Below the pieces are notes generated by a model, which had not been told where the DNA came from, ran no database searches, and saw nothing but the letters and a program-made list of their open reading frames with translations. A stretch of 64,000 bases of DNA from Spongisporangium articulatum (GTDB lineage: Bacteria > Actinomycetota > Actinomycetes > Actinomycetales > Kineosporiaceae). Made by a program: the position numbers and the translations under genes. Within the stretch, counting starts at the first letter, position 1. Every line of letters begins with the position of its first letter. The DNA lies in NCBI RefSeq assembly GCF_044465595.1, contig NZ_JBITLV010000006.1, positions 1-64,000 of the forward strand, read 5' to 3'. Positions 48,300 to 56,834 of the stretch are shown piece after piece.

Positions 48300-50785
48300 C
48301 TCTCGTCGACCTCGAACTGCTCCGCGGCGCCGTCGGCCCCGGTGAACCCGTGCTGGATCTCGGTCTCGTCCACGGGCGGGTGCGTGATGTGCACGCCCTC
48401 GCGCTCCCACCAGTGCCCGAACAGCGACACATCGATCATGTCGTCGTGCGGTGGCAGCTTGGTCACGTCGACCGCGAGGTCGACCCGCAGCCGGAACCGC
48501 GTCCCGGCGGCCTGGGCGGTGCTGAACCGTACCCAGGTGCTGCCCGGGGGGAGCGTGACCAGCACCTGCCGGCCCGGTTGCAGCGCCTTCAGCCGGCGGC
48601 CGTCGGCGTCGTAGAACTCGACCGACACCGGTGCGTCCGTGTCCGAGACGATGATCATCGGCTCGCGGTGGCCGCCGGCCTTCACGAAGTTGTCGACCCG
48701 GATCCAGTCCGCGTCGCCGGACGACTTCAGGGTCAGGTCGTGTGTGCCGGGCCCGAGCCGGGTGACGTCGAAGATGCCGAACGGGTCGCCGGCGGCGGGA
48801 TCGTCGCCGAGCAGGAACCCGACCGCGGACGCCTGCGTGTCGTTCCCCTCGAACTCGTCGGGCTGCAGCGTCGTGGGCCGCAGCCCGACCTCGAGGTCGT
48901 AGAGCGTCTGCTGCCCGACGACCTTCAGCCGGTACGTGCCCGGGGCGGTCATCACGCTGACCTGGACGCCGTGGTTGACGTCGATCGTGCTCAGCTCGTC
49001 GAGCGCACGGCTGTCCGGGTCGTCCGGGACGAGCTCGACCCGGGCGGTGCCGAGGCCTGAGGCGTAGCGGCAGACGGTGCGCAGGTAGGCGAAGGTGTCC
49101 AGCGTGAAGCCGTACCAGTCGGCGTCTCCTGGTACCGAGATCGCCTGCGGCCCGCCGCGTTCCGGCCGGTACAGCGGCTCCTCGACCCCGCCGTCGCGCA
49201 CCAGCCTCCGCGGCCGGCCCGTCGCGTCGTCCCCCTCCCCGGCGTCGTCGGGGAACCGGTGCGCCAGCAGCTCCCAGACCGCCGCCCCGGCATTCATGGC
49301 GATACCGGTGCTGGCGTCGGGCAGGTTCTTGACCCCGGTGTCCTGCAGGAGCTGCTGCACCTGCGCCCCGGTCATCCCGGGACGCAGCGCCCGCAGCAAC
49401 GCGGCGACCCCGCTGACGAGCGGCGCCGCCAGGCTGGTCCCCGTGTCGGTGGTGACCGACGCGGCGAGCGGGGTGGGCCCGACGTGCACGTCCTTGCCCT
49501 GCGTCCAGATGTCGACGGACTCGCCGAAATTGCTGCCGACGGAGGGGCCGCCGTACCAGCGGACGTTCCCGTCGAGGGCGCCCACGGTGATCACCCCGGG
49601 CGTGCGGGTCGCGGGCCGGACGTCGTAGTCGGGCAGGCGCTTGTCGTCGTTCCCGGCCGCCACCACCATGACCACGCCCTGGTCGCGGGCCCACTCGAAG
49701 GCCGTGGCCACCGTCTCCGCGTACGACCACTTCGCCAGCAGACCCTCCACGAGCCCGCCCCGGCTGATGTTGATGACGTCCGCTCCCCAGGCGGTGCTCC
49801 ACAGCACCGCGGTGGCCATGGAGAACGAGTCGACGCCGATGGAACCGAACCACGGCACGGCCACCTGGCCCCCGGCCCCGGCGACGCCGACCCGGTCGTC
49901 GTGCGGGGCCGCGGCCACCGAGGCCACCTTCTGGCCGTGCCAGCTGACGGCGGGGGCGGGGCCCGGGCCGCCCACCGGGAAGGGCAGCACCGTGTCCCCG
50001 ACCCGGAAGCTGACGACGGGGTTCGGGAACTCCGGGGCCAGGCCGGGCGGGGCCTGCATCGTGCCGTCGGCCCCGATCCAGAAGTCCCGGTCGAGTACGG
50101 CGAGCGTCACCGGCGCCAGGACACCCCCGAGTTGCCGGTATCCCTCGATCAGCTGCCAGGCGCGGTCGATGCGGGCCAGACCGTTGATCTCGGGCCACGT
50201 GTACGGGTCGAACGGGGCGCCCGTGGCAGGGTCGACGCCCTCCTGGGACGTCGGCTGGGGCACGGTCGCGGGCCCGTGCAGGGTGTTCACCCCGACCGCG
50301 AGACCCGAGCGGCGCAACGACTCGGCCAGGGCCAACGTACCGACGACCCCCGGCGAGGTGACGGCAGTCCCGGCGTCGGCCAGCAGCCGTGCGGCGGCCG
50401 GCACGAGGTCGACGACGAGGCCGTCGTGCGGGACGACCGCGTCCGCGGACAGGTTCTCGGCGCTGAGCGGTTCGGCGGGACGCACGGTGCACAGCCGGGG
50501 CAGGTCGTCGGTCGGACGCATCCGGCCCGGATCGACACCGGCCGGCGGCTCCGGGACGGTCCAGACGGGGCCCACCACGAGGTCCGTCCGCCGCTGCAGG
50601 TTCCGGTAGACGGCCTCGTCCGGCACCTCGACGAGCAGTTCGCCCTCGACCAGCAGCGTCGGCGGCTCCTCGGCCGTCACCAGCGCCCCGACGTCCCGCC
50701 CGAGCGCGTTCGTGGCGGCGAGCGCCGCCTCGACCGACAGGCCGTCGTCCACGACCCCGACTCCGAAGAACTCGCTGCGCGTCAT
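48296..50785 (-). CDS. Subtilisin-family serine protease without export signal
   Basis: This 829-residue S8 protease has Asp232 in LAVLDRDF, His283 in SWHGQKVAS, Asn379 in VAAGND and nucleophile Ser451 in TGTSLAAPL. After the catalytic domain two beta-rich pre-peptidase C-like domains follow (for example GDADWYGFTL near 570 and GDADWIRVDNF near 690). The first 230 residues are acidic, with no signal peptide, Tat motif or membrane helix, so the protein appears cytosolic or leaves by a non-classical route. Its target is unknown. It interrupts the conserved pimA-pdxS block. Confidence 0.87.
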   Translation of the reverse strand: MTRSEFFGVGVVDDGLSVEAALAATNALGRDVGALVTAEEPPTLLVEGELLVEVPDEAVYRNLQRRTDLVVGPVWTVPEPPAGVDPGRMRPTDDLPRLCTVRPAEPLSAENLSADAVVPHDGLVVDLVPAAARLLADAGTAVTSPGVVGTLALAESLRRSGLAVGVNTLHGPATVPQPTSQEGVDPATGAPFDPYTWPEINGLARIDRAWQLIEGYRQLGGVLAPVTLAVLDRDFWIGADGTMQAPPGLAPEFPNPVVSFRVGDTVLPFPVGGPGPAPAVSWHGQKVASVAAAPHDDRVGVAGAGGQVAVPWFGSIGVDSFSMATAVLWSTAWGADVINISRGGLVEGLLAKWSYAETVATAFEWARDQGVVMVVAAGNDDKRLPDYDVRPATRTPGVITVGALDGNVRWYGGPSVGSNFGESVDIWTQGKDVHVGPTPLAASVTTDTGTSLAAPLVSGVAALLRALRPGMTGAQVQQLLQDTGVKNLPDASTGIAMNAGAAVWELLAHRFPDDAGEGDDATGRPRRLVRDGGVEEPLYRPERGGPQAISVPGDADWYGFTLDTFAYLRTVCRYASGLGTARVELVPDDPDSRALDELSTIDVNHGVQVSVMTAPGTYRLKVVGQQTLYDLEVGLRPTTLQPDEFEGNDTQASAVGFLLGDDPAAGDPFGIFDVTRLGPGTHDLTLKSSGDADWIRVDNFVKAGGHREPMIIVSDTDAPVSVEFYDADGRRLKALQPGRQVLVTLPPGSTWVRFSTAQAAGTRFRLRVDLAVDVTKLPPHDDMIDVSLFGHWWEREGVHITHPPVDETEIQHGFTGADGAAEQFEVDES

Positions 50786-50850
50786 GATCGCACCGTAGGG
50801 CGGGCTCGGCCCGAGTCCCAGGGTGCTGGCACGCCCCTGCGTGATAAGCG

Positions 50851-51342
50851 TCAGTTCAACCCGTCGACCGGAACCGGCCCGCGGGCGAGCACGGTGCGGA
50901 TCGCGAATGTCGAGCGGGCGTCGCGCACCGGCGGGATGGCCAGGATCTGGTCGAGCAGGACCCGCTCATAGGCCAGCAGGTCCGGGACCACGGCCTCGAC
51001 GAGGAAGTCGTACTCGCCGGAGACCACGTGGATCGCCACGATCGCCGGGATACGGGACAGGGCCTCCTCGACCGCGCGGGACGTCTCGCGCGAGTGCTGG
51101 TCGACCCGCAGTGAGACGAAGACCGTCAGGCCCTGCCCGACCCGCGCGCGGTCGACCTCGGCCCGGTACCCACTTATGACGCCCGCCGCTTCCAGGGCCC
51201 GGGTGCGTCGCAGGGCGGCCGAGGGGGAGAGGGAGACGGCGTCGGCGAGGTCGACGTTGGCCACGCGGCCGTCCCGCTGCAGATGTTCGACGATGGCACG
51301 ATCAGTCGCGTCGAATTTAAGGGGCGGCACGAGATGCAGCAT
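50851..51342 (-). CDS. Lrp/AsnC-family regulator
   Basis: This 163-residue regulator has an N-terminal helix-turn-helix (FDATDRAIVEHLQRDGRVANVDLADAVSLS) and a C-terminal amino-acid-sensing RAM domain (GEYDFLVEAVVPD). It is divergent from an amino-acid permease gene, with three 11-bp-spaced direct repeats in between. It most likely senses an amino acid and controls that permease and itself. Confidence 0.9.
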   Translation of the reverse strand: MLHLVPPLKFDATDRAIVEHLQRDGRVANVDLADAVSLSPSAALRRTRALEAAGVISGYRAEVDRARVGQGLTVFVSLRVDQHSRETSRAVEEALSRIPAIVAIHVVSGEYDFLVEAVVPDLLAYERVLLDQILAIPPVRDARSTFAIRTVLARGPVPVDGLN

Positions 51343-51345
51343 ATC

Positions 51346-51374
51346 GCTTGATGCGCGCTCGATTATTGCTCGAA
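51346..51374. promoter_or_regulatory. Three phased direct repeats at the lrp-permease divergent promoter
   Basis: GCTTGAT (51346-51352), GCTCGAT (51357-51363) and GCTCGAA (51368-51374) start exactly 11 bp apart, one helical turn. They lie immediately upstream of the lrp start codon in an AT-rich patch. Lrp-type octamers wrap DNA through phased sites, so this is a strong candidate autoregulatory operator. Confidence 0.65.
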
Positions 51375-51435
51375 TAGACCGATCGGGGCGTGGATCGGCA
51401 ATCGGCTGCCGCGCCCTTCGCGGCAGCCTGGAGGC

Positions 51436-52626
51436 ATGACCACGACCCGGGCCGCAGCTCTCACCGTCGGTGCCCTGCTGGGGCCCAGCCTGCTCGTCGT
51501 CCCCGGCCTGGCGGCCGCCGTCGCGGGGCCTGCGAGCCTGCTCGGCTGGTCGGCCCTGCTGGCCCTCTCGGGGTTGCTGGCCTGGGTCTTCGCCGTGCTC
51601 GGGTCGCGGGTGCGGGCCACCGGTGGGTCCGGGGTGGCGGACTACGCGGCCGCCGGGCTGGGGCCCCGCGGGGGCCGCGCCGTCGGGTGGGCCTTCCTCG
51701 TCGGGGTGGTGCTCGGCGCGCCCTTCGTGTCCCTGGCTGGGGGCAGCTACGTGGCGGCGGCCACCGGTGGAGGGCGGGACACGGCCCTACTGGCGGCCGG
51801 CGGCCTGCTCCTGACCGCGGCCGGTCTCACGTCGGCCGGGGCGCGGCAGTCGTCCGCGGTTCAGCTGGTGCTGGTCGCGGTGCTGCTGGTGGTGATCGTC
51901 GTGGCGGTCGTCGGAAGTGCGCCGCGTCTGAGCCTGGAGAACTGGACGCCGTTCGCGCCGCACGGCACGGGTTCGATCGCCCGCTCGTCCGTCGTCCTGA
52001 TGCTGTCGTTCGTCGGGTGGGAGGTGTCCGCGTCGGTCGCGGCCCAGCTGCGCGACCCCCGCCGGTTGCCGCGCGTTCTGGGTCTCGCGTTCGCCGTCAC
52101 GACCGTTCTCTACCTCGGGCTGGCGGTCAGCGTCGTGGGGGTCCTCGGCCCGCGCGGTGGAGCGACCGCGCTCTCCGGCCTGCTCGATGTCGCCGTGGGC
52201 CGGGCGGGTCCGGTGGTGGCCGCGGTCGCCGCCGTCGTCCTGACCCTGGCGGGGATCAACGCCTACCTCTCGGCCGCGGCCGAACTCGCCTCCCGAGCCT
52301 GGGCGAGCGCACCGCGGACGGTGGTGCAGCTCGCGGTGCTGGTCGCCGGCGCCGCGCTACTGACCCTCGTGGGGGCTGGGCAGCTCTCGCTGGCCGATGT
52401 GGCTGGTGTCCCGGTGGCGCTGTTCCTGACGGTCTACCTGGGCTGCACCGCCTCGGCCGTGCAGCAACTGGAGGGCCCGGTCCGGGTGGCCGCGGCCGTG
52501 GCCTTCGCGGCGAGTCTGGTCGTTCTGGTGGCCAGCGGCTGGGCGGCCCTCGGGGCCCTGCTCGTCGTCGTGGTCGCTCTGGTGCGACCCGCGCCGGCCG
52601 GGGTGGGCCCTAGTCTTCCAGCGTGA
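51436..52626 (+). CDS. APC-family amino-acid permease
   Basis: This 396-residue transporter has about 11-12 membrane helices; the first helix contains the broken Gly-rich segment GALLGPSLLVVPGLAA, and FVGWEVSASVAAQLRDPRR is the typical helix 6-7 loop. The divergent Lrp gene suggests an amino acid substrate, in or out. A CAGCCT box lies six bases before ATG 51436; GGAGG is too close to serve well. Its stop overlaps the next start. Confidence 0.85.
   Translation: MTTTRAAALTVGALLGPSLLVVPGLAAAVAGPASLLGWSALLALSGLLAWVFAVLGSRVRATGGSGVADYAAAGLGPRGGRAVGWAFLVGVVLGAPFVSLAGGSYVAAATGGGRDTALLAAGGLLLTAAGLTSAGARQSSAVQLVLVAVLLVVIVVAVVGSAPRLSLENWTPFAPHGTGSIARSSVVLMLSFVGWEVSASVAAQLRDPRRLPRVLGLAFAVTTVLYLGLAVSVVGVLGPRGGATALSGLLDVAVGRAGPVVAAVAAVVLTLAGINAYLSAAAELASRAWASAPRTVVQLAVLVAGAALLTLVGAGQLSLADVAGVPVALFLTVYLGCTASAVQQLEGPVRVAAAVAFAASLVVLVASGWAALGALLVVVVALVRPAPAGVGPSLPA
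52611..52622 (+). promoter_or_regulatory. Leaderless-type -10 box of the LemA-like gene
   Basis: TAGTCT at 52611-52616 is followed by six bases and GTG 52623, inside the end of the permease gene. The LemA-like gene can therefore be read on its own. Confidence 0.5.
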
Positions 52627-53198
52627 ACCATCCGCTGACCTGGGGGCTGCTGGCGCTGGCCGTGGCCCTGGCCGTCGGCTGGTACCTCTCCTACCTGGCC
52701 GGGCGCCTGGACCGGCTGCACCACCGGGTCGAGGCGTCGTGGGCGGCGCTCGACGCGCAGCTGGCCCGCCGGGCCGCCGTCGCGCGCGAGGTGGCCCACC
52801 GGTTGCCGGCCGAGCGTGGGCCGCCGCTGCTGGCCGCGGCCGCGGCGGCCACCGACCCGGTCGACGCGGGGGAGCCGCTGCGCGGTCGGGACTCCCTGTC
52901 CGAGCAGGTCGAGAGCGCGCTGACCCGGTGCCTGCAGGCGACCTTCGCCGACCCGGACACCGTGCACGCCTGGCGGCTGGACCCGCAGATCGACGGGCTG
53001 CTGGTCGACCTGGCCTCGGCCGCCCGGCGCGCCCAGCTGGCCCGGCGGTTCCACAACGACGCGGTGGCCCACGCCCAGCGGATGCGACGCAAGCGGGTGG
53101 TCCGCTGGGCCCGGCTGGCCGGCCGGGCGGCCTGGCCGCGGATGGTCGAGCTGGACGACGAGGTGCCGGCGGCGCTCGCGGTCGAGACCGGCCAGTGA
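52623..53198 (+). CDS. LemA-like membrane protein
   Basis: This 191-residue protein has one N-terminal helix (GLLALAVALAVGWYLSYL) and a helical outer or inner domain. RLHHRVEASWAALDAQLARR and ARRFHNDAVAHAQRM match the LemA family pattern (the sequence around VEAAWSQIDVQLKRR and RRFYNDAV in other members). The family role is unknown. It precedes pdxS with a promoter region between them. Confidence 0.72.
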   Translation: MNHPLTWGLLALAVALAVGWYLSYLAGRLDRLHHRVEASWAALDAQLARRAAVAREVAHRLPAERGPPLLAAAAAATDPVDAGEPLRGRDSLSEQVESALTRCLQATFADPDTVHAWRLDPQIDGLLVDLASAARRAQLARRFHNDAVAHAQRMRRKRVVRWARLAGRAAWPRMVELDDEVPAALAVETGQ

Positions 53199-53219
53199 CG
53201 GGCTGAGTGACGTTCAATT

Positions 53220-53304
53220 CAGGCCAATCAGCCCCCTGATCAGGCCAATCGGCGGCCTACGCTGGTGAGCGTAGAGTTTGTGGCATCCCCGAAGACGGCC
53301 AATC
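53220..53304 (+). promoter_or_regulatory. pdxS promoter with three GGCCAATC repeats
   Basis: CAGGCCAATC occurs at 53220-53229 and 53241-53250, 21 bp or two turns apart, and GGCCAATC again at 53297-53304. A -10 box TACGCT (53258-53263) and another TAGAGT (53272-53277) lie between the second and third copy. Direct repeats suit a MocR/PdxR-type activator of PLP synthesis; no pdxR gene is in the window. Confidence 0.6.
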
Positions 53305-53323
53305 CTGCTGTGAGGTCCCAGTC

Positions 53324-54235
53324 GTGAGCACTCCCACCACCCCGTCGAGCGGCACCGCCACCGGTACCGGCCGTGTGAAGCGCGGCATGGCCGAGATGCT
53401 CAAGGGCGGCGTGATCATGGACGTCGTCACGCCCGAGCAGGCCAAGATCGCCGAGGACGCCGGTGCCGTGGCCGTGATGGCCCTGGAGCGCGTCCCCGCC
53501 GACATCCGCGCCGAGGGCGGCGTCTCCCGGATGAGCGACCCGGACATGATCGACGGGATCATCTCCGCGGTGTCGATCCCGGTGATGGCCAAGGCCCGGA
53601 TCGGGCACTTCGTCGAGGCCCAGGTGCTGCAGAGCCTCGGCGTGGACTACATCGACGAGTCCGAGGTGCTGACCCCGGCGGACTACACGAACCACATCGA
53701 CAAGTGGAAGTTCACCGTGCCCTTCGTGTGCGGCGCGACGAACCTGGGCGAGGCGCTGCGCCGGATCGCCGAGGGCGCGGCCATGATCCGCTCCAAGGGT
53801 GAGGCCGGTACGGGCGACGTCAGCAACGCCACGACCCACATGCGCAAGATCCGCGGCGAGATCCGCCGGCTGTCCTCGATGAGCGAGGACGAGCTGTACG
53901 TGGCCGCCAAGGAGCTGCAGGCCCCGCTCGAGCTCGTCCAGGAGATCGCCGAGCGCGGGGCGCTGCCCGTCGTGCTGTTCACCGCGGGCGGCATCGCCAC
54001 CCCGGCCGACGCGGCGATGATGATGCAGCTGGGTGCCGACGGCGTGTTCGTCGGCTCGGGCATCTTCAAGTCCGGCGACCCGGCGGCCCGGGCCGCCGCG
54101 ATCGTCAAGGCCACGACGTTCCACGACGACCCCGACGTGATCGCCAAGGTCAGCCGCGGGCTGGGCGAGGCCATGGTCGGTATCAACGTCGACGAGATCC
54201 CGGAGCCGCACCGGCTCGCCGAACGCGGCTGGTGA
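53324..54235 (+). CDS. pdxS: Pyridoxal 5'-phosphate synthase subunit PdxS
   Basis: This 303-residue PdxS, the TIM-barrel synthase, joins ribose 5-phosphate, glyceraldehyde 3-phosphate and ammonia into PLP. Visible landmarks are GGVIMDVVTPEQAKIAEDAGA, the active-site lysines in VMAKARIGHFVEAQ and MIRSKGEAGTGD, and GADGVFVGSGIFKS at the phosphate site. The start GTG 53324 gives a short variable tail. The stop overlaps pdxT (GTGA). Confidence 0.97.
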   Translation: MSTPTTPSSGTATGTGRVKRGMAEMLKGGVIMDVVTPEQAKIAEDAGAVAVMALERVPADIRAEGGVSRMSDPDMIDGIISAVSIPVMAKARIGHFVEAQVLQSLGVDYIDESEVLTPADYTNHIDKWKFTVPFVCGATNLGEALRRIAEGAAMIRSKGEAGTGDVSNATTHMRKIRGEIRRLSSMSEDELYVAAKELQAPLELVQEIAERGALPVVLFTAGGIATPADAAMMMQLGADGVFVGSGIFKSGDPAARAAAIVKATTFHDDPDVIAKVSRGLGEAMVGINVDEIPEPHRLAERGW

Positions 54236-54840
54236 GCGAGAACCGGCCCAGGATCGGCGTTCTCGCGCTCCAGGGCGACGTCCGCGAGCACCTGGCCGCC
54301 CTGCGGGAGGCGGGGGCGGACGCCGTCGGGGTGCGCCGCCCGGCCGAGTTGGACGACGTCCAGGGGCTCGTCATCCCCGGGGGCGAGTCGACCACCATCG
54401 ACAAGCTGACGAAGATCTTCGAGCTGCGCGAACCGCTGCTCAAGCGGATCTCCGAGGGGCTGCCCGTGTATGGGTCGTGCGCCGGCATGATCATGCTGGC
54501 CGACGAGATCCGCGACATCGCGCCGGGTCAGGAGTCGCTGGGCGGGCTCGACATCGTGGTGCGCCGCAACGCCTTCGGGCGCCAGGTCGAGTCGTTCGAG
54601 ACGGACCTCGATGTCCAGGGCCTGGACGGCGGCCCGTTCCGGGCCGTCTTCATCCGAGCCCCGTGGGTGGAGGCGGTCGGGCCGGACGTCGAGGTGCTGG
54701 CCTCCGTGGCGACCGAGGCGGGGGAGCGGGCGGTCGCCGTCCGGCAGGGGAACCTGCTCGCGACGTCCTTCCACCCGGAGATCTCCGGCGACCACCGTGT
54801 GCACCGGCTCTTCGCCGAGATGGTTGTAGCGACCCAATAG
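54232..54840 (+). CDS. pdxT: PLP synthase glutaminase subunit PdxT
   Basis: This 202-residue glutaminase feeds ammonia to PdxS. The nucleophile Cys is in YGSCAGMI, GGESTTI binds glutamine, and FHPE holds the catalytic His-Glu. It overlaps pdxS by four bases. The divergence-free 3' end contains the first of the direct repeats that control the following MFS gene. Confidence 0.96.
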   Translation: MSENRPRIGVLALQGDVREHLAALREAGADAVGVRRPAELDDVQGLVIPGGESTTIDKLTKIFELREPLLKRISEGLPVYGSCAGMIMLADEIRDIAPGQESLGGLDIVVRRNAFGRQVESFETDLDVQGLDGGPFRAVFIRAPWVEAVGPDVEVLASVATEAGERAVAVRQGNLLATSFHPEISGDHRVHRLFAEMVVATQ

Positions 54841-54873
54841 TTGTAGGTCTATAATAGTTGTGTGACCACAACT
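54823..54873 (+). promoter_or_regulatory. MFS/marR promoter with 17-bp-spaced repeats and a palindrome over the start codon
   Basis: GTTGTAG starts at 54823 and 54840, and GTTGTGT at 54857, each 17 bp apart. The -10 box is a perfect TATAAT (54850-54855), six bases before GTG 54862. AGTTGTGTGACCACAACT (54856-54873) is a perfect palindrome with 7-bp arms around TGAC, covering the start codon. This is a probable operator for the MarR protein encoded in the same operon. Confidence 0.7.
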
Positions 54874-56337
54874 GATCTTGAGCTCCATCGGCGCCGGCGG
54901 TGGGCCGTGCTGGCGACCTGCTGCCTGAGCCTGCTGATCGTCGGCCTGGACAACACGATCATGAATGTCGCCCTGCCGTCCCTGGGGCGGGACCTCCATG
55001 CCGACGTCGCGGGCCTGCAGTGGGCGGTGGACGCGTACGTCCTGGCCTTCGCCTCGCTACTGGTGCTCGGCGGGTCGCTGGCGGACCGGTTCGGCCGGCG
55101 CCGGGTCTTCCGGATCGGCCTGACGACCTTCTCGGCGGCGTCCTTGCTGTGCAGCCTGGCGCCCGGTCTCGGATGGCTGGTCGGCTTCCGTGTGCTCCAG
55201 GGCATGGGTGCCTCGATGCTGAACCCGGTCGCGATGTCGATCATCACCAACACGTTCGTCGACCGACGCGAACGGGCGCGGGCGATCGGTGTGTGGGGGG
55301 CCGTGGTCGGGATCAGCATGGCCCTCGGCCCGGTCGTCGGAGGGCTGCTCGTCAGCTCCGTCGGTTGGCCGTCGATCTTCTGGATCAACGTCCCGGTGGG
55401 GGTGACGGCGCTGGTCCTGACCTGGTGGTTCGTCCCCGAGTCGCGCGCCGCGCGGGCCCGCCGTCTCGACCCGGTCGGTCAGGCGCTGATGATCGCGCTC
55501 CTGGCCGCCACCACCGCGTCGATCATCGAGGCGCCCCGGCTGGGCTGGACCGCACCGGGCACGCTGGGACTGGCCGGGCTCGGTCTGCTCGCCGGGGTGT
55601 CGTTCGTGACCTACGAACTGCGCCGCCGGGAGCCCCTGCTCGAGCTGCGGTTCTTCCGCAGCGCCCCGTTCAGCGGCGCGACCCTGATCGCGGTCGCGGC
55701 CTTCGGCGGTTTCTCGGGCTTCCTGTTCCTGAACACCCTCTATCTGCAGGACGTGCGGGGCATGTCCGCCCTGGCTGCGGGCCTGTACACGCTGCCGATG
55801 GCCCTCCCGGTGATCCTCTGCTCACCGCTGTCCGGGCGCCTGGTCGCGGCCCGGGGACCGCGGCTGCCGCTGGTCGTGGCCGGTGTCCTGCTCACCGCCG
55901 GCGCGCTCATGCTGACGGGGCTCGACGAGAACACGTCCCGGGCCTGGCTGGTCACCTCCTACGTGGTGTTCGGCGCCGGCTTCGGCGCGGTGAACGCGCC
56001 GATCACCAACACGGCCGTCAGCGGCATGCCGCTGGCCCGGGCCGGGGTGGCGGCGGCCATCGCCTCGACCAGCCGGCAGGTGGGACAGCTCCTCGGGGTG
56101 GCGGTGATCGGTACTGTCGTCAGCTCGGTCGCCGGGTCCACCCTGGCGGTGCGGGTGCTGGCCGCCGGGGCCGGCTGGTGGATCGTGACCGGCTGCGGGT
56201 TGCTCGTGCTGGTGCTGGCCGTGCTGAGCACGGGCCGGTGGGCGCGGGCCACCGCCGCCCGGACGGCGGAGCTGATCGGGGCCGCGGACGAGGAGGAGTC
56301 GATGGCGAGGGCCGCGAAGGTGGGCGTGACGGCATGA
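54862..56337 (+). CDS. DHA2-type MFS drug exporter
   Basis: This 491-residue, roughly 14-helix transporter is of the EmrB/QacA group. LDNTIMNVALPSLGRDL in helix 1, ADRFGRRRVFRIG in the loop and GPVVGGLLVSSVGWPSIFWINVPVG in helix 5 are the group's motifs. It probably exports hydrophobic drugs with proton uptake. The message is leaderless from TATAAT. The MarR gene follows with ATGA overlap, so pump and repressor are made together. Confidence 0.9.
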   Translation: MTTTDLELHRRRRWAVLATCCLSLLIVGLDNTIMNVALPSLGRDLHADVAGLQWAVDAYVLAFASLLVLGGSLADRFGRRRVFRIGLTTFSAASLLCSLAPGLGWLVGFRVLQGMGASMLNPVAMSIITNTFVDRRERARAIGVWGAVVGISMALGPVVGGLLVSSVGWPSIFWINVPVGVTALVLTWWFVPESRAARARRLDPVGQALMIALLAATTASIIEAPRLGWTAPGTLGLAGLGLLAGVSFVTYELRRREPLLELRFFRSAPFSGATLIAVAAFGGFSGFLFLNTLYLQDVRGMSALAAGLYTLPMALPVILCSPLSGRLVAARGPRLPLVVAGVLLTAGALMLTGLDENTSRAWLVTSYVVFGAGFGAVNAPITNTAVSGMPLARAGVAAAIASTSRQVGQLLGVAVIGTVVSSVAGSTLAVRVLAAGAGWWIVTGCGLLVLVLAVLSTGRWARATAARTAELIGAADEEESMARAAKVGVTA

Positions 56338-56783
56338 GCGGGTCACCGCCTGCCTCGGGCGATCCGGCGGGCGATCCGGCGACGGCCCAGGAGGTGTGGT
56401 TGCTGATGCGCGACCTGGTCTTCGGCCGCGGCGACCACCGACGGGCCGCCTCGGAGGAACTCGGGATGGGCTACAGCCGGATCAAGGCGATGCTGCACCT
56501 CGAACCGGGGGAGCTGGCCCACCACGAGCTGGCCGCCGAACTCCTCACGGACAAGCCGTACACGACCGTCATCATCCGGGACCTGCTGGAGCGGGGCCTG
56601 GTGGAGTCACGTCCGCACCCGAGCGACGGCCGTTCCAAGCTGGTGTCCCTGACCCCGGCCGGCCGCGAGCAGGCCGAGCGGGCCCGGCGGATCGTCGTCG
56701 CACCGCCGGAGGAGATGTCCCGGCTGAGCACCGAGGACCTGGCCCAGCTGCGCCGGATCCTCAGCCTGCTCACGCCTGAGTAG
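56334..56783 (+). CDS. MarR-family regulator
   Basis: This 149-residue winged-helix regulator has recognition region LAAELLTDKPYTTVIIRDLLERGLV and wing RPHPSDGRSKLVSLT. The N-terminus is Pro/Gly-rich. It is cotranslated with the drug exporter and very likely represses the operon through the repeats at 54823-54873 until a drug binds. Confidence 0.88.
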   Translation: MSGSPPASGDPAGDPATAQEVWLLMRDLVFGRGDHRRAASEELGMGYSRIKAMLHLEPGELAHHELAAELLTDKPYTTVIIRDLLERGLVESRPHPSDGRSKLVSLTPAGREQAERARRIVVAPPEEMSRLSTEDLAQLRRILSLLTPE

Positions 56784-56834
56784 GATCGGTCGGGGAAAAG
56801 TTGCAGTTGTTCCGGCACGTGGGAGGCGTTTCAG

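Noticed and set aside
46932..50492. Long alternative minus-strand frame over pimA and the protease gene
   Set aside because: It is out of frame with the catalytic motifs of the subtilase and has shadow-like composition.
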